Of a stretch of DNA of 64,000 bases, positions 50,340 through 58,650 are shown piece after piece. Numbering within the stretch: position 1 is the stretch's first letter; each line of letters starts with the position of its first letter. Where the stretch lies: positions 1,153,501-1,217,500 of the forward strand of contig NZ_MUYE01000001.1 in the NCBI RefSeq assembly GCF_002022445.1. Reading direction: 5' to 3'. The notes under the pieces are model-generated. The model did not search any database, was not told where the DNA came from, and saw nothing but the letters and a program-made list of their open reading frames with translations. The position numbers and the translations under genes were made by a program. This stretch comes from Bartonella sp. AR 15-3 (GTDB lineage Bacteria > Pseudomonadota > Alphaproteobacteria > Rhizobiales > Rhizobiaceae).

Positions 50340-50768
50340 TTAAGCCGCATCTTTTATTGTAATCACTACTCGTTTGCCAAGTACAGCTAGCGCTTGCTCT
50401 AATGTTTGAAGCTTAGTTGGATGGTTTGGATCAAGAATGCGACGTGCTTCTGTTTCTTTTTTGCCAAGACGATTAGCCAATTCTGTTTTTGTGATACCTG
50501 CTCCAATAAAAGCTTCTATGACTGCTAATTTAAGAGCGTTCCATGCGTCTACTGTTACTGCGACAAGATCTTTGTATTGTTGTGCTGTTGGTAAAGATAG
50601 GCCACGCATAAGATAACTACGTAATGCTAGTGCTAAAGCTTCGGTAGCATTTTCTAACGCTTCAACTCGATTTTCTCCAGCTGTAACTGCTTCCGGTATA
50701 TCCGGAAAAGTTACTACAAAACCACCATCTGGATCAGATTTCAGTTTTGCTTGATAAATATATTCCAT
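50340..50768 (-). CDS. hicB: HicB-family antitoxin with DNA-binding domain
   Basis: A 142-residue antitoxin. The N-terminal HicB fold (YQAKLKSDPDGGFVVTFPDIPEAVTAG) is a degraded RNase-H-like domain that neutralises HicA. The C-terminal helix-turn-helix (AGITKTELANRLGKKETEARRIL) autoregulates the operon. AAGGAG precedes the ATG at 50768. The cognate hicA-like gene directly upstream is frameshifted, so this antitoxin may be orphaned. Transcribed on the minus strand within the island. Confidence 0.88.
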   Translation of the reverse strand: MEYIYQAKLKSDPDGGFVVTFPDIPEAVTAGENRVEALENATEALALALRSYLMRGLSLPTAQQYKDLVAVTVDAWNALKLAVIEAFIGAGITKTELANRLGKKETEARRILDPNHPTKLQTLEQALAVLGKRVVITIKDAA

Positions 50769-50845
50769 ATTTAATCTCCTTGCCATTATCAAAATCCGTT
50801 TACAAAAAAGAATTGAAAGTGTTTGAGATGGTTATATTTACACTC

Positions 50846-51062
50846 TCAACTTTTTTTTATTATTTTCACGTAAAGTGGAGTTAATTCACCAGATTTTATA
50901 ACTGTTGTTTTGTCTCCAAAAGTTATCAAATAATGTGATCCTTTACCTGCATCAGGGACTTCATTGTAATGAACACCTCTTTTCTGGCTTCTTTACGCAA
51001 TTCCCTAAGCAGCGCTTCTCCTTTCAACTCATCCTCCCCTTCATCTTTATAAAACAAACATC
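50846..51062 (-). pseudogene. HicA-like toxin, frameshifted
   Basis: The piece GVHYNEVPDAGKGSHYLITF, then TTVIKSGELTPLYVKIIKK-stop (ending 50846) carries the GKGSH signature of HicA mRNA interferases. The preceding codons (GEALLRELRKEARK) are in another frame, and one base is missing in the A run around 50980. It lies just upstream of hicB on the same strand, as in a hicAB operon. The toxin would be inactive unless the gap is an assembly error. Confidence 0.7.
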
Positions 51063-51228
51063 GCACAAAAAGGTTCGATAATCAATAATAAGTCGAACAA
51101 AAAAGTTTGATACAGCCTTGCTATAGAGGATATTTTTGAAGAACAATCAGCTAAAATGAAATAATACAAAACATACAAAAAAGAAATGAAAAAATATATT
51201 ATTTTCAGCTATTTATAATGTTTTTCTG

Positions 51229-51258
51229 TTGAAGAGAAAGAGAGAAACATGCTATAAT
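51229..51258 (+). promoter_or_regulatory. Candidate promoter ahead of the ssb remnant
   Basis: TTGAAG at 51229-51234 and the perfect TATAAT at 51253-51258 are 18 bases apart, about 90 bases upstream of the decayed ssb. It may be the original early promoter of the phage module. Confidence 0.4.
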
Positions 51259-51341
51259 AAATACCGGTAAAAAAAGTATTTTAATGCATAAAATTAGCTT
51301 CAACCCATTACTTATTTTCCTTTTAAAAGGCTACAAACATA

Positions 51342-51789
51342 CTAAATAAAGTGACTTTAATCAGCCACCTTGGTGCTGATCCAGAAGGAAAAATGATGTC
51401 TTCTGGTTCAGAGATTGTGAATTTTCGTATGGTCACTTCGCAGAGTTATACAGACAAAGGAATCAATCAGAAAATAAAAAACTGAATGGCATTCTGTGGT
51501 GATTTTTAATCCTCAGCTTGCAAAAATCGCTCTTCAATATCTCAAGAAAGAAAGTAAAATTTACCTTGAAGGCCAGCTTCAGAGACGTAAATGGTAAGAT
51601 AAAAATGGACAAGATCATCCCACAACAGTGATTATCCTGCCTCAATACAGAAGTGAGTTGTATTTACTTGATGCAAAGAACAATCAACCTGCATCCCCTG
51701 TCCCTTCATCTGTCACTTCCCCAAATTATGCCACCACTTCAAGAGCTGCTGATTATAATACAACTCTTAATGATAGCATGCCATTTTGA
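51342..51789 (+). pseudogene. ssb: Single-strand DNA-binding protein remnant
   Basis: The first frame reads LNKVTLISHLGADPEGKMMS and IVNFRMVTSQSYTDKG, a typical SSB start. After a frame change comes [24 protein letters not shown] and [11 protein letters not shown], then an in-frame TAA where Gln is expected, and DKNGQDHPTTVIILPQY. The C-terminus ends with the acidic-hydrophobic tip DSMPF instead of the canonical DDIPF. One frameshift, one stop and an unclear start show true decay. Confidence 0.82.
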
Positions 51790-52345
51790 TTGATAAAATA
51801 TGACAAAGAGAAAAAACGTGGACGTCCACAACTTAAGAGACGTCCAAGAGAACAAAGTAGACGTATCTCAAGAATAAAACACCGCGTAAACCCATGGATA
51901 ATTGGCAATTGAGATGCGTGCCAAACGCTTTGCCTTGACCATAGAAGAGACAAAAAATATGCTTTCCATTACTTACATAGGGCGGCTTTGTTTGGAAGGT
52001 GAGCTCAATCAAGATCAGTATGATGCTGCACAAAAGTATCTTGAAGTGAAAAACAATTACCTCTGTGCAAAAGGATTGCCTGGCGCTGTTTTATGATGAA
52101 ACGCTTACAATTTCTGATAACGGAGCAAGAGAGAAATGGACACAGATGGCAACAGAACATCTATCAGCTGTAAAAGATGTTGTTCAAGAGGCTCAATGTT
52201 TATACCGTCAACCTGCATACCGCATTACAGTATCTTGTTGTAGAAGATCAATCACTACCACGTCTTGCGTGCTCACTACTGTTCTTAATGCGCTTTATAA
52301 ACATTTTACGAAAACCGGTAGTTTTCAAGCGGCATTTTGAATATC
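51790..52345 (+). pseudogene. Multiply frameshifted phage gene (small-terminase-like)
   Basis: Consecutive plus-strand pieces in changing frames form one ancestral protein: KRGRPQLKRRPREQSRRI, then EMRAKRFALTIEETKNMLS and QDQYDAAQKYLEVKNNYLCA, then YDETLTISDNGAREKW, and finally LHTALQYLVVEDQ / LNALYKHFTKTG. The basic GRP start and central helices resemble small DNA-binding phage proteins such as terminase small subunits. I am not certain of the family. At least three frame changes exclude function. Confidence 0.6.
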
Positions 52346-52745
52346 AACGGCAACCTCTTTTCCAAGAGCAATGAGAGTGGCTTCTAAGGCATCTAATTTT
52401 GTTGCGTGCTTTAAATCCAAAAATCGGGTCACTTTGTACTGGATGAAGTTTTAAAAGACGTACGAGACCAGCTTTGCGTAGGTTTTTCTCAATCATAGTT
52501 TATGTATTGCAATTTTAAAAGTCATCAATGAAGATGCTTTAACAAAAGAATAGGCAATATTACGATGTCCAAAGGGAACAGCTTCACAATCTTGCAAACG
52601 TTCCATAATAACTGTTAAAAGTGCATTTTTAGCCTGTTCTAAAGCTTCTTTTTCGTCGTTACCGTAGTAATAAATTCCTGAAAGTCTTTGGAGACGACAA
52701 GAAGAGTATCATTGTTATCTTTGATAAATTTGGTTGCCTATTCCA
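52325..52745 (-). pseudogene. Second HicB-like antitoxin, decayed
   Basis: On the minus strand the pieces DEKEALEQAKNALLTVIMER, then AVPFGHRNIAYSFVKASSLM, and the end TLIALGKEVAVDIQNAA-stop (52325) are HicB-like in changing frames; an in-frame stop follows the putative start. It is a different HicB from the intact one at 50340. Its tail overlaps the end of the convergent decayed phage gene. Confidence 0.7.
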
Positions 52746-52766
52746 TTTACATCTCCATATTCAGAT

Positions 52767-52930
52767 TTATTTTAGGTCAAGGTCTTTAAGAATCTTCTGA
52801 ACTAATCCTGTTCCTAATTCTTTGCGCGTAGCATGCATAGATAAAACGGACTTTTTAAAACCACACTTTACAAGCAAATGCCTTCCCTTCCCTGAAGTAA
52901 AACTGCAACCATACTTTATAAAATATCTTC
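52767..52930 (-). pseudogene. Second HicA-like toxin, 5' part decayed
   Basis: The frame KYGCSFTSGKGRHLLVKCGF, then SVLSMHATRKELGTGLVQKI and KDLDLK-stop (52767) is a HicA double-stranded-RNA-binding-like toxin end. It carries GKGRH at the signature position and the usual KELGTGLVQKILKDL helix. The 5' part cannot be joined in frame. It lies just upstream of the decayed hicB on the same strand, completing a second dead hicAB pair. Confidence 0.72.
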
Positions 52931-53240
52931 TCAGTTTTTGATAATAATGTAAAATGTTTCAATACAGCAATTATGTTGTTCTAAAAGAAAATAAAAGACA
53001 TCTTTTAAAATACTAGGTTTTGATCAAAATGTGAAAAGTCATATTTAATGACATCACTTCAGTAGTTGAATTGTGTCCAAAATTCAAAAATATCTCCTCA
53101 AAATTCAGTAAAATATAAGCTCTTGAAAGCGTGGCGGAAAAGCCCTGTTTCTTGCTAACTTGGACTAACCTATTTTTCAAAGAGTAAAAATCAATATTTG
53201 ACTCATTATGTCATTAAATAATTCTCCAAAAGGAGCGAAA

Positions 53241-53603
53241 ATGAAAGCTGTCATCACTAAGCCAATATGTGTTATTGACGATAATAAAAGCACCGTTCGT
53301 TTTGAACCTTCAACACCCAATAACCCATTTGTTGAGTTTCCAATCAAGTCTACATACGTCTCAAGCGTGCTAATGCTTGCCAAACCTTTTGTTGGAGTCA
53401 AGACAACAGCAACACCCGACAAGGCAGTTGAACAAATTAAGCAGATAGAACAAGAAGCCGTACAAACATCAACTGAATCAGCAGCCGAGGAAATTCCACT
53501 TGAACAGCCAAAAGTATCTAAAGTTTCTAAGCCTTCAACACCCATCGAGCAAAAACCGACGAGCGCACAGAATAATCCTCGAGATCCACGTACCCCAAAC
53601 TGA
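53241..53603 (+). CDS. Phage-island hypothetical protein with Pro/Thr-rich tail
   Basis: A 120-residue protein. The first 60 residues look folded (AVITKPICVIDDNKSTVRFE; PFVEFPIKSTYVSSVLMLAK). The rest is a low-complexity Glu/Pro/Thr/Ser/Lys tail. A textbook ribosome site (AAAAGGAGCG) precedes the ATG at 53241. No family recognised. It is one of the few intact frames in this decayed part of the island. Confidence 0.55.
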   Translation: MKAVITKPICVIDDNKSTVRFEPSTPNNPFVEFPIKSTYVSSVLMLAKPFVGVKTTATPDKAVEQIKQIEQEAVQTSTESAAEEIPLEQPKVSKVSKPSTPIEQKPTSAQNNPRDPRTPN

Positions 53604-54292
53604 TAGCTCTTTAAAGCAGTCATCAAGGCAAAGGATCTTATTTTATCAGCTTCTTTACCGGCCCCAAGCCACATGGACCACTGCCTTACCTGTAAAAATA
53701 GGAATAAGTTTGAGAACAAGCTTATTTCGGCAGTCGTCTTTAACAAAAGAGCTATTTCTAAAAGCCCTCTCACCCATTCTCACCCGTAATCCTGTAACGC
53801 TAAAACCCTGCCAAGAAGAGATAAATAAGTCGCTGGACAACTGATAGTTTGCTTTTCTAAATAAGAAATCAACCATCACTCCCCATTTTATTGCCTTTAT
53901 TCTCAGTAGCTTTAATCACAGCCTCTTCCAATAAGACGCGTCATTTTATTCGAAACGCCTTTGACACGTCCTCTTCCTGCTTTGAGAGGTATACGCTGAG
54001 TTATTATTTGGGGTGTCTGAGTTGTATTTTCTTATGTCATAAAATCCTCGATCCAGATAACAAAAAAAACCTATAACCGCGGGATATACAGAATAAATAC
54101 ACTCTTTTTAGATACAACACGACTAAGTGTAGTAATATTATTAAACACTAAATAAAGCACACTATCAACATCAATATAAAAAACTAAATATTGTGTTTGT
54201 ATCTCAATCTACATCCTGTAAACAACGCTAACTGTTCATAATTGTATCAACTAAACGAATCTATTACAGAATAGAGAAAATGGGGGAACGTC
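53604..54292. other. Island DNA without a clear gene
   Basis: About 690 bases. A plus-strand frame to 53844 reads LPVKIGISLRTSLFRQSSLT and LKALSPILTRNPVTLKPCQE, which looks like part of a degraded phage gene, but I cannot name it. The remainder is AT-rich with no recognised feature. Confidence 0.4.
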
Positions 54293-54874
54293 ATGATATA
54301 CATCGCTAAATTTATAGTTTTATTATCTACCTTAATACTATTTGGATGTACTAATGTAGATAATCTAGATCAATATGATGCACTCTACGAAAAGTATGTG
54401 AGCAAAAAATACGAAGATTCCGAACACTTCGAAAAGATGCAAAAAGCATCAGCATATATATACTCTCGTGGTTATGATAACTTCTTTTCAAGATTTCATC
54501 TAGTACGTCACCGTCACATACTTATGATTGTGTGTGGACGCTATGCAAACTTATTACAAGGTGATTATAATAAAGAAATGGCATGGGCAAATTTGCCAAC
54601 ACACATACATACGCTACGTCATAACTATAATTGGAAAAAAGATATTTTCGTTTTGGCTCAAAATACATCCAATGATCTTACAAACCCAATGTTTAAGCAC
54701 GCAAAAAAGTTTCTTAATTCTCCTAATGGCATGAACCCAAAAACACAAATAGCAGATCTCATATCTACAATAGATGCAGCAATTACTATGCCTTCTTATA
54801 GTGAACTAATCAAAAAGGTACCACAATTTTGTACAGACATTCAAAGAGTATATAATATAATGGAATCCCTTTAG
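54293..54874 (+). CDS. Small lipoprotein of unknown function
   Basis: A 193-residue protein with a lipoprotein signal: hydrophobic residues 4-18 followed by a lipobox LFGC with Cys19, so it should be lipid-anchored in the envelope. The mature part is helical and Tyr/His/Asn-rich (YAS-like YIYSRGYDNFFSRFH, HIHTLRHNYNWKKDIF). GGGGGAA precedes the ATG. No family recognised. It is intact inside a decayed island, which suggests selection or recent arrival. Confidence 0.65.
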   Translation: MIYIAKFIVLLSTLILFGCTNVDNLDQYDALYEKYVSKKYEDSEHFEKMQKASAYIYSRGYDNFFSRFHLVRHRHILMIVCGRYANLLQGDYNKEMAWANLPTHIHTLRHNYNWKKDIFVLAQNTSNDLTNPMFKHAKKFLNSPNGMNPKTQIADLISTIDAAITMPSYSELIKKVPQFCTDIQRVYNIMESL

Positions 54875-55745
54875 CATGATTTAGATAGATGCATAAAGAA
54901 ATTAAGTAAAAAATGCCGATAGTTTTGAGAATACTTCATTGATAATCATAAAAAGAACTGTTTCTACTCTTTTTCCATGATGTACTCCTATACCGAAAGC
55001 ACATGATCGATCACAACGTGCCATTCCCATTATATATAATCTTATTCCTACCAATGAGACAGAAAAATTTATCGTTCTAGTAAAACTTCTCCATTCACAA
55101 TGAATAAAACAACTAATGCTTTCGTAATATGATTTTCTCTTAAGAGGCCCTACAATTTAATGCTTCCAGTGATACAATCAGCATGGGAAGCACTTCTTTT
55201 GCTCATAGCCCGAAGCTACATCAAGCGATACGAGCCAAATTTCGCCCGCTTTATCAGAAAAGTTCTCGACTAACAGACTGAGCATTAAACCATTCTATAT
55301 CGCGCCCATCAGCAAAATCTGCTGAAGGATCACATTGAGCTAAAGCTTCTTACCTTTTGCAAAAAACATTTCTGAAGAGCAATACGCATTGAATTAACGA
55401 GAGGTTTCTCTTGGAAATGAAACATTTATTTGCAAGAAAAGTGGAAAAAGTTTTAGCAATTTATTTCGTGAAGTATACAATGCAGCGAGTATTTAAAATT
55501 AGCCCACGAACTGAGTAAATTAGCAGAAATATGTACTGCTAACGTTGGTGTTACAATTTCGCAAATGAAAGCAATCTTTAGTAGATAAAAGATAACAGGG
55601 CACCGCTCTACACTTAAACGACTGATAGGATACAACTGGCAATAGAAGCTATAAAAAATTAAGGGTAGAAAAGAAGAAACAGAATAAAATCAATAAAATA
55701 AAAATCCCTAACTTTCATAAATTAACCTATTGATTTTTTGATATC
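54875..55745. other. Island end without intact genes
   Basis: About 870 bases. Fragments such as CDPSADFADGRDIEWFNAQS on the minus strand (around 55260-55330) are protein-like but broken by stops and not recognised. I searched by eye for a second copy of the tRNA-Leu 3' end as an attachment site and did not find one. Confidence 0.4.
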
Positions 55746-55835
55746 TGGCGGAGAGAGAGGGATTCGAACCCTCGATATGGTTTCCCATATACACGCGTTC
55801 CAGGCGTGCGCCTTCAACCACTCGGCCACCTCTCC
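55746..55835 (-). tRNA. tRNA-Ser (GGA)
   Basis: A 90-nt class II tRNA on the minus strand. Acceptor GGAGAGG/TCTCTCC, anticodon stem CACGC/GCGTG with loop CTGGAAC (GGA), a long variable arm and an encoded CCA. It marks the right edge of the decayed island. Confidence 0.95.
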
Positions 55836-55908
55836 AAAGGCTTACACTATACCTAGAGAGAAATAACGTGCAAGCTTAAATCCTATAATATATATATTGA
55901 CATCTCGC

Positions 55909-56178
55909 TTATTTTGCTGTTTCTGCTATAGGAATAACCGAAACATAAGAACGGTTACTTGCTTTTTTGCGAAAAGAAACTATTCCATTTGAAAGAGCAA
56001 AAAGAGTGTGATCTTTTCCAATACCGACATTATCACCAGGATGCCAACGTGTACCACGCTGACGAATAATGATATTTCCAGCGACAACGGCTTCACCACC
56101 AAACTTTTTGACGCCAAGACGTTTTGATTCTGAATCACGACCATTGCGCGAAGATCCCCCTGCTTTTTTATGTGCCAT
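55909..56178 (-). CDS. rpmA: 50S ribosomal protein L27
   Basis: An 89-residue protein: [48 protein letters not shown] and [17 protein letters not shown] middle. The N-terminus reaches the peptidyl-transferase centre. It lies 12 bases after rplU in the usual rplU-rpmA operon. Confidence 0.98.
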   Translation of the reverse strand: MAHKKAGGSSRNGRDSESKRLGVKKFGGEAVVAGNIIIRQRGTRWHPGDNVGIGKDHTLFALSNGIVSFRKKASNRSYVSVIPIAETAK

Positions 56179-56190
56179 AACTGTTTTCCT

Positions 56191-56682
56191 TTAATTTTTT
56201 TCACCTTTTAATGTCCCAGAAACTACTTTTTTTGACGTAGCCTTTTTTTCGGTAGTTTTTTTAGCAGTTTTGCTGAGAGAAGCAGAAGCTTTTGTTTCTT
56301 TTGATGCTTTTACTTTGTTGTTAACGGACTTTTCAGTTACTTTTTTAGTTGCTTTTTGTGTTTTTGAGGCATCACTTGAAACTTCTAGAATACGTAACGT
56401 TGTCAATTCTTGGCGATGACCACGAGTACGCTTTGAATTTTGACGACGACGTTTTTTGAATGAGATAACTTTACGTGCACGTCCCTGCTCTACAATTTCA
56501 GCGGTAACTATAGCGCCTGCGACGAGAGGTGTACCAACAATTACATTATTCTCTTCATGGAGCATCAATATACTATTTAACTCAATAACACTCCCCACAT
56601 CACCAATAATTTTTTCAACTTTTATGACCTGGTTTTCAGCAACACGGTACTGTTTCCCACCAGTTTTAATGACTGCGAACAC
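56191..56682 (-). CDS. rplU: 50S ribosomal protein L21 with a long basic C-terminal extension
   Basis: A 163-residue protein. Residues 1-103 are a normal L21 ([46 protein letters not shown]). Residues 104-163 add a Lys/Ala/Ser/Thr-rich tail ([17 protein letters not shown] and [15 protein letters not shown]), against the usual family length of about 103. Such tails occur in several Rhizobiales. The tail is probably disordered and RNA-binding. First gene of the rplU-rpmA operon. Confidence 0.96.
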   Translation of the reverse strand: MFAVIKTGGKQYRVAENQVIKVEKIIGDVGSVIELNSILMLHEENNVIVGTPLVAGAIVTAEIVEQGRARKVISFKKRRRQNSKRTRGHRQELTTLRILEVSSDASKTQKATKKVTEKSVNNKVKASKETKASASLSKTAKKTTEKKATSKKVVSGTLKGEKN

Positions 56683-56970
56683 TTTTTATCCTTTCGTTCA
56701 ATCCAGCTCTTATTTTACTTTATCAACAGAGAAAATAGGCCGCTTTTTATCAGTCTTAATGGTTTAAAAGGTATAGAAAACACCCACAAAACACAAATAT
56801 GCGCAAATTACTCTACGCTCACACGTAAATATATATGATAGAATTTCTATTCTATGTCAAGAAAAGCCAATCAAAAAGCAAAAAAAGAACTTGTATTCGA
56901 AGAAATTGGAGATTATCAAACCGTCATTAACTTAAATAAAATAAATAAAATTTATTGCATCTTAAAATAC

Positions 56971-57060
56971 GGAGAGATGGCTGAGTGGTTGAAAGCACCG
57001 CACTCGAAATGCGGCATAGGGGCAACTCTATCGGGGGTTCAAATCCCTCTCTCTCCGCCA
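56971..57060 (+). tRNA. tRNA-Ser (CGA)
   Basis: A 90-nt class II tRNA on the plus strand. Acceptor GGAGAGA/TCTCTCC, anticodon stem CCGCA/TGCGG with loop CTCGAAA (CGA), a long variable arm and an encoded CCA. Its 3' half forms an inverted repeat with the tRNA-Ser gene at 55746. Confidence 0.95.
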
Positions 57061-57136
57061 GATATTAATAAATGAACACCACCAGCGAACTGTTATTGTA
57101 ATCGCAAATATTTGAATGAAAATAAGCTAGATTATT

Positions 57137-57907
57137 TTAAGAAAAATACTTGTCTACCAATGCATAAAGAACCGCTGCTGTTTCGGCATCCAAAATCCCA
57201 TCATAATTGTTTTGCCGGAAATGAAGCTGAAATGCTCGAATTAATGTCCTATATCCATCTTCTGTTTTTGCAATTGCAGTATCATACCCATATTGCTTAA
57301 GTTTAGCAATAATATCTGCCTTATCAGGAAGACTCTTACAGAATTGTGTTTGATAGCAATTCTTCAATTCATCATCATACCATGCTCCTATACCTACTGT
57401 ATAAAGCTCTTTCCATGGAAAAGCAGCACCTGGATCGCTTTTTCTATCAGGAGCAATATCACTGTGACCAACAACATTTGTTGGCGTAATATCGGGGTAA
57501 CGTTGCAGAATATTTAACGCAAGCTCTTTAATCGCATCAATTTGCATAGGATTATAGGGAGGGAATATAGGCACTCCATTCATATCATTATCAGTCACCA
57601 CACTGACTATTTCAATTCCAATAGATGTATCATTCAGATCATTTCTCCCAGCCCATGAGCTAATGCCAGCATGCCACGCACGTTCATTCTCATCAACCAA
57701 ATTAAAAATACGCATATCTTTAAATCCCGCTTCAATATACGTTTTCTCCAAAGGATCAGGAACAAGATAGTGTGAACTAACCTTCGTACCTGTAAGAGCT
57801 GCAACCGATTCTTTAAAATCAATTGCAGTGTAATGCATAACTAGAAAACGAACTCGACGATTAAAACTTTTAATAGAACGATAACTATTGTAATCAATCT
57901 GATACAT
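57137..57907 (-). CDS. N-acetylmuramoyl-L-alanine amidase (AmpD-like) with peptidoglycan-binding domain
   Basis: A 256-residue enzyme. The Amidase_2 zinc ligands are in VRFLVMHYTAID, near the N-terminus, and VVGHSDIAPDRKSDPG (His and Asp). SIGIEIV is the conserved strand. The C-terminal PG_binding_1 domain (LKQYGYDTA, YRTLIRAFQLHFRQNNYDGILDAETAAVL) follows. No signal peptide, so it may recycle cytosolic anhydro-muropeptides like AmpD. The ATG at 57907 has AAGGAGG before it; the longer frame to 57955 lacks one. Confidence 0.92.
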   Translation of the reverse strand: MYQIDYNSYRSIKSFNRRVRFLVMHYTAIDFKESVAALTGTKVSSHYLVPDPLEKTYIEAGFKDMRIFNLVDENERAWHAGISSWAGRNDLNDTSIGIEIVSVVTDNDMNGVPIFPPYNPMQIDAIKELALNILQRYPDITPTNVVGHSDIAPDRKSDPGAAFPWKELYTVGIGAWYDDELKNCYQTQFCKSLPDKADIIAKLKQYGYDTAIAKTEDGYRTLIRAFQLHFRQNNYDGILDAETAAVLYALVDKYFS

Positions 57908-58650
57908 AGCAAAACTCCTCCTTTTTAATCTACTCACACCACTGCGCAATCGCAATAGATAGGGTATAATGTTAGAATTTGTGCCACTCTTGGAAATTAT
58001 TGATACACCGTATGATTAGATATTTGAAAGTAATTGAATAATCTAAATCACACTCACTGCTAAAAATAGATCTCTTTATATATTCATAGAGATATAATCA
58101 TAGAGAGAAACTCTCAAAATTACCTACTACATCCACGCTCTGTACAAAATCCCAACGCCCATCTTTTTACCTAAATAACATGACTTACAGTCAAATCTAT
58201 AAATGGAACTGCGAGCGGTCTCTTGAAACTAATAAAAACGAAATAACACTATTCACTTAGAGTATTATTTTAAAAAACTTCATGACAATTTTTTGACCTT
58301 TGTTTTAGTTTTTTGGCTATTTTTATAGTGTTTTATTATTTTGTATTTAAGGAGATGATTTTCTGTTTTTCTTTTTTGCTTAGAGTTTGATGGTTATGAT
58401 AGGATTGTGTAAAGATTTTATCTGTACGGGCTATTATAAACTAGCGGCTTCAGAATGGTTTTGAGAAGCATAAGCAATTTTATTATTGCTTTTTGATAGT
58501 TTTGTTTTTTCTTTTATTGTGCAGAGGGATGAGGCTTAATGATGGCTATTGATTGAGCATTTTTATTTATTTTACTCTTTTTGATTTTTTTTGGAACTAG
58601 ATTTGGTTTGGATCATTTTAAGATCAAGAATTATTGAAGGAGAGAGAGAC
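57908..58650. other. Intergenic region without a gene
   Basis: About 740 bases between divergent genes. The right half (about 58280-58650) is T-rich on the plus strand. No reading frame, remnant or stable hairpin stands out. Confidence 0.45.

Noticed and set aside
56854..57075. 73-codon frame ahead of and across tRNA-Ser (CGA)
   Set aside because: Most of it reads through the tRNA gene; the remaining codons show no conserved features.
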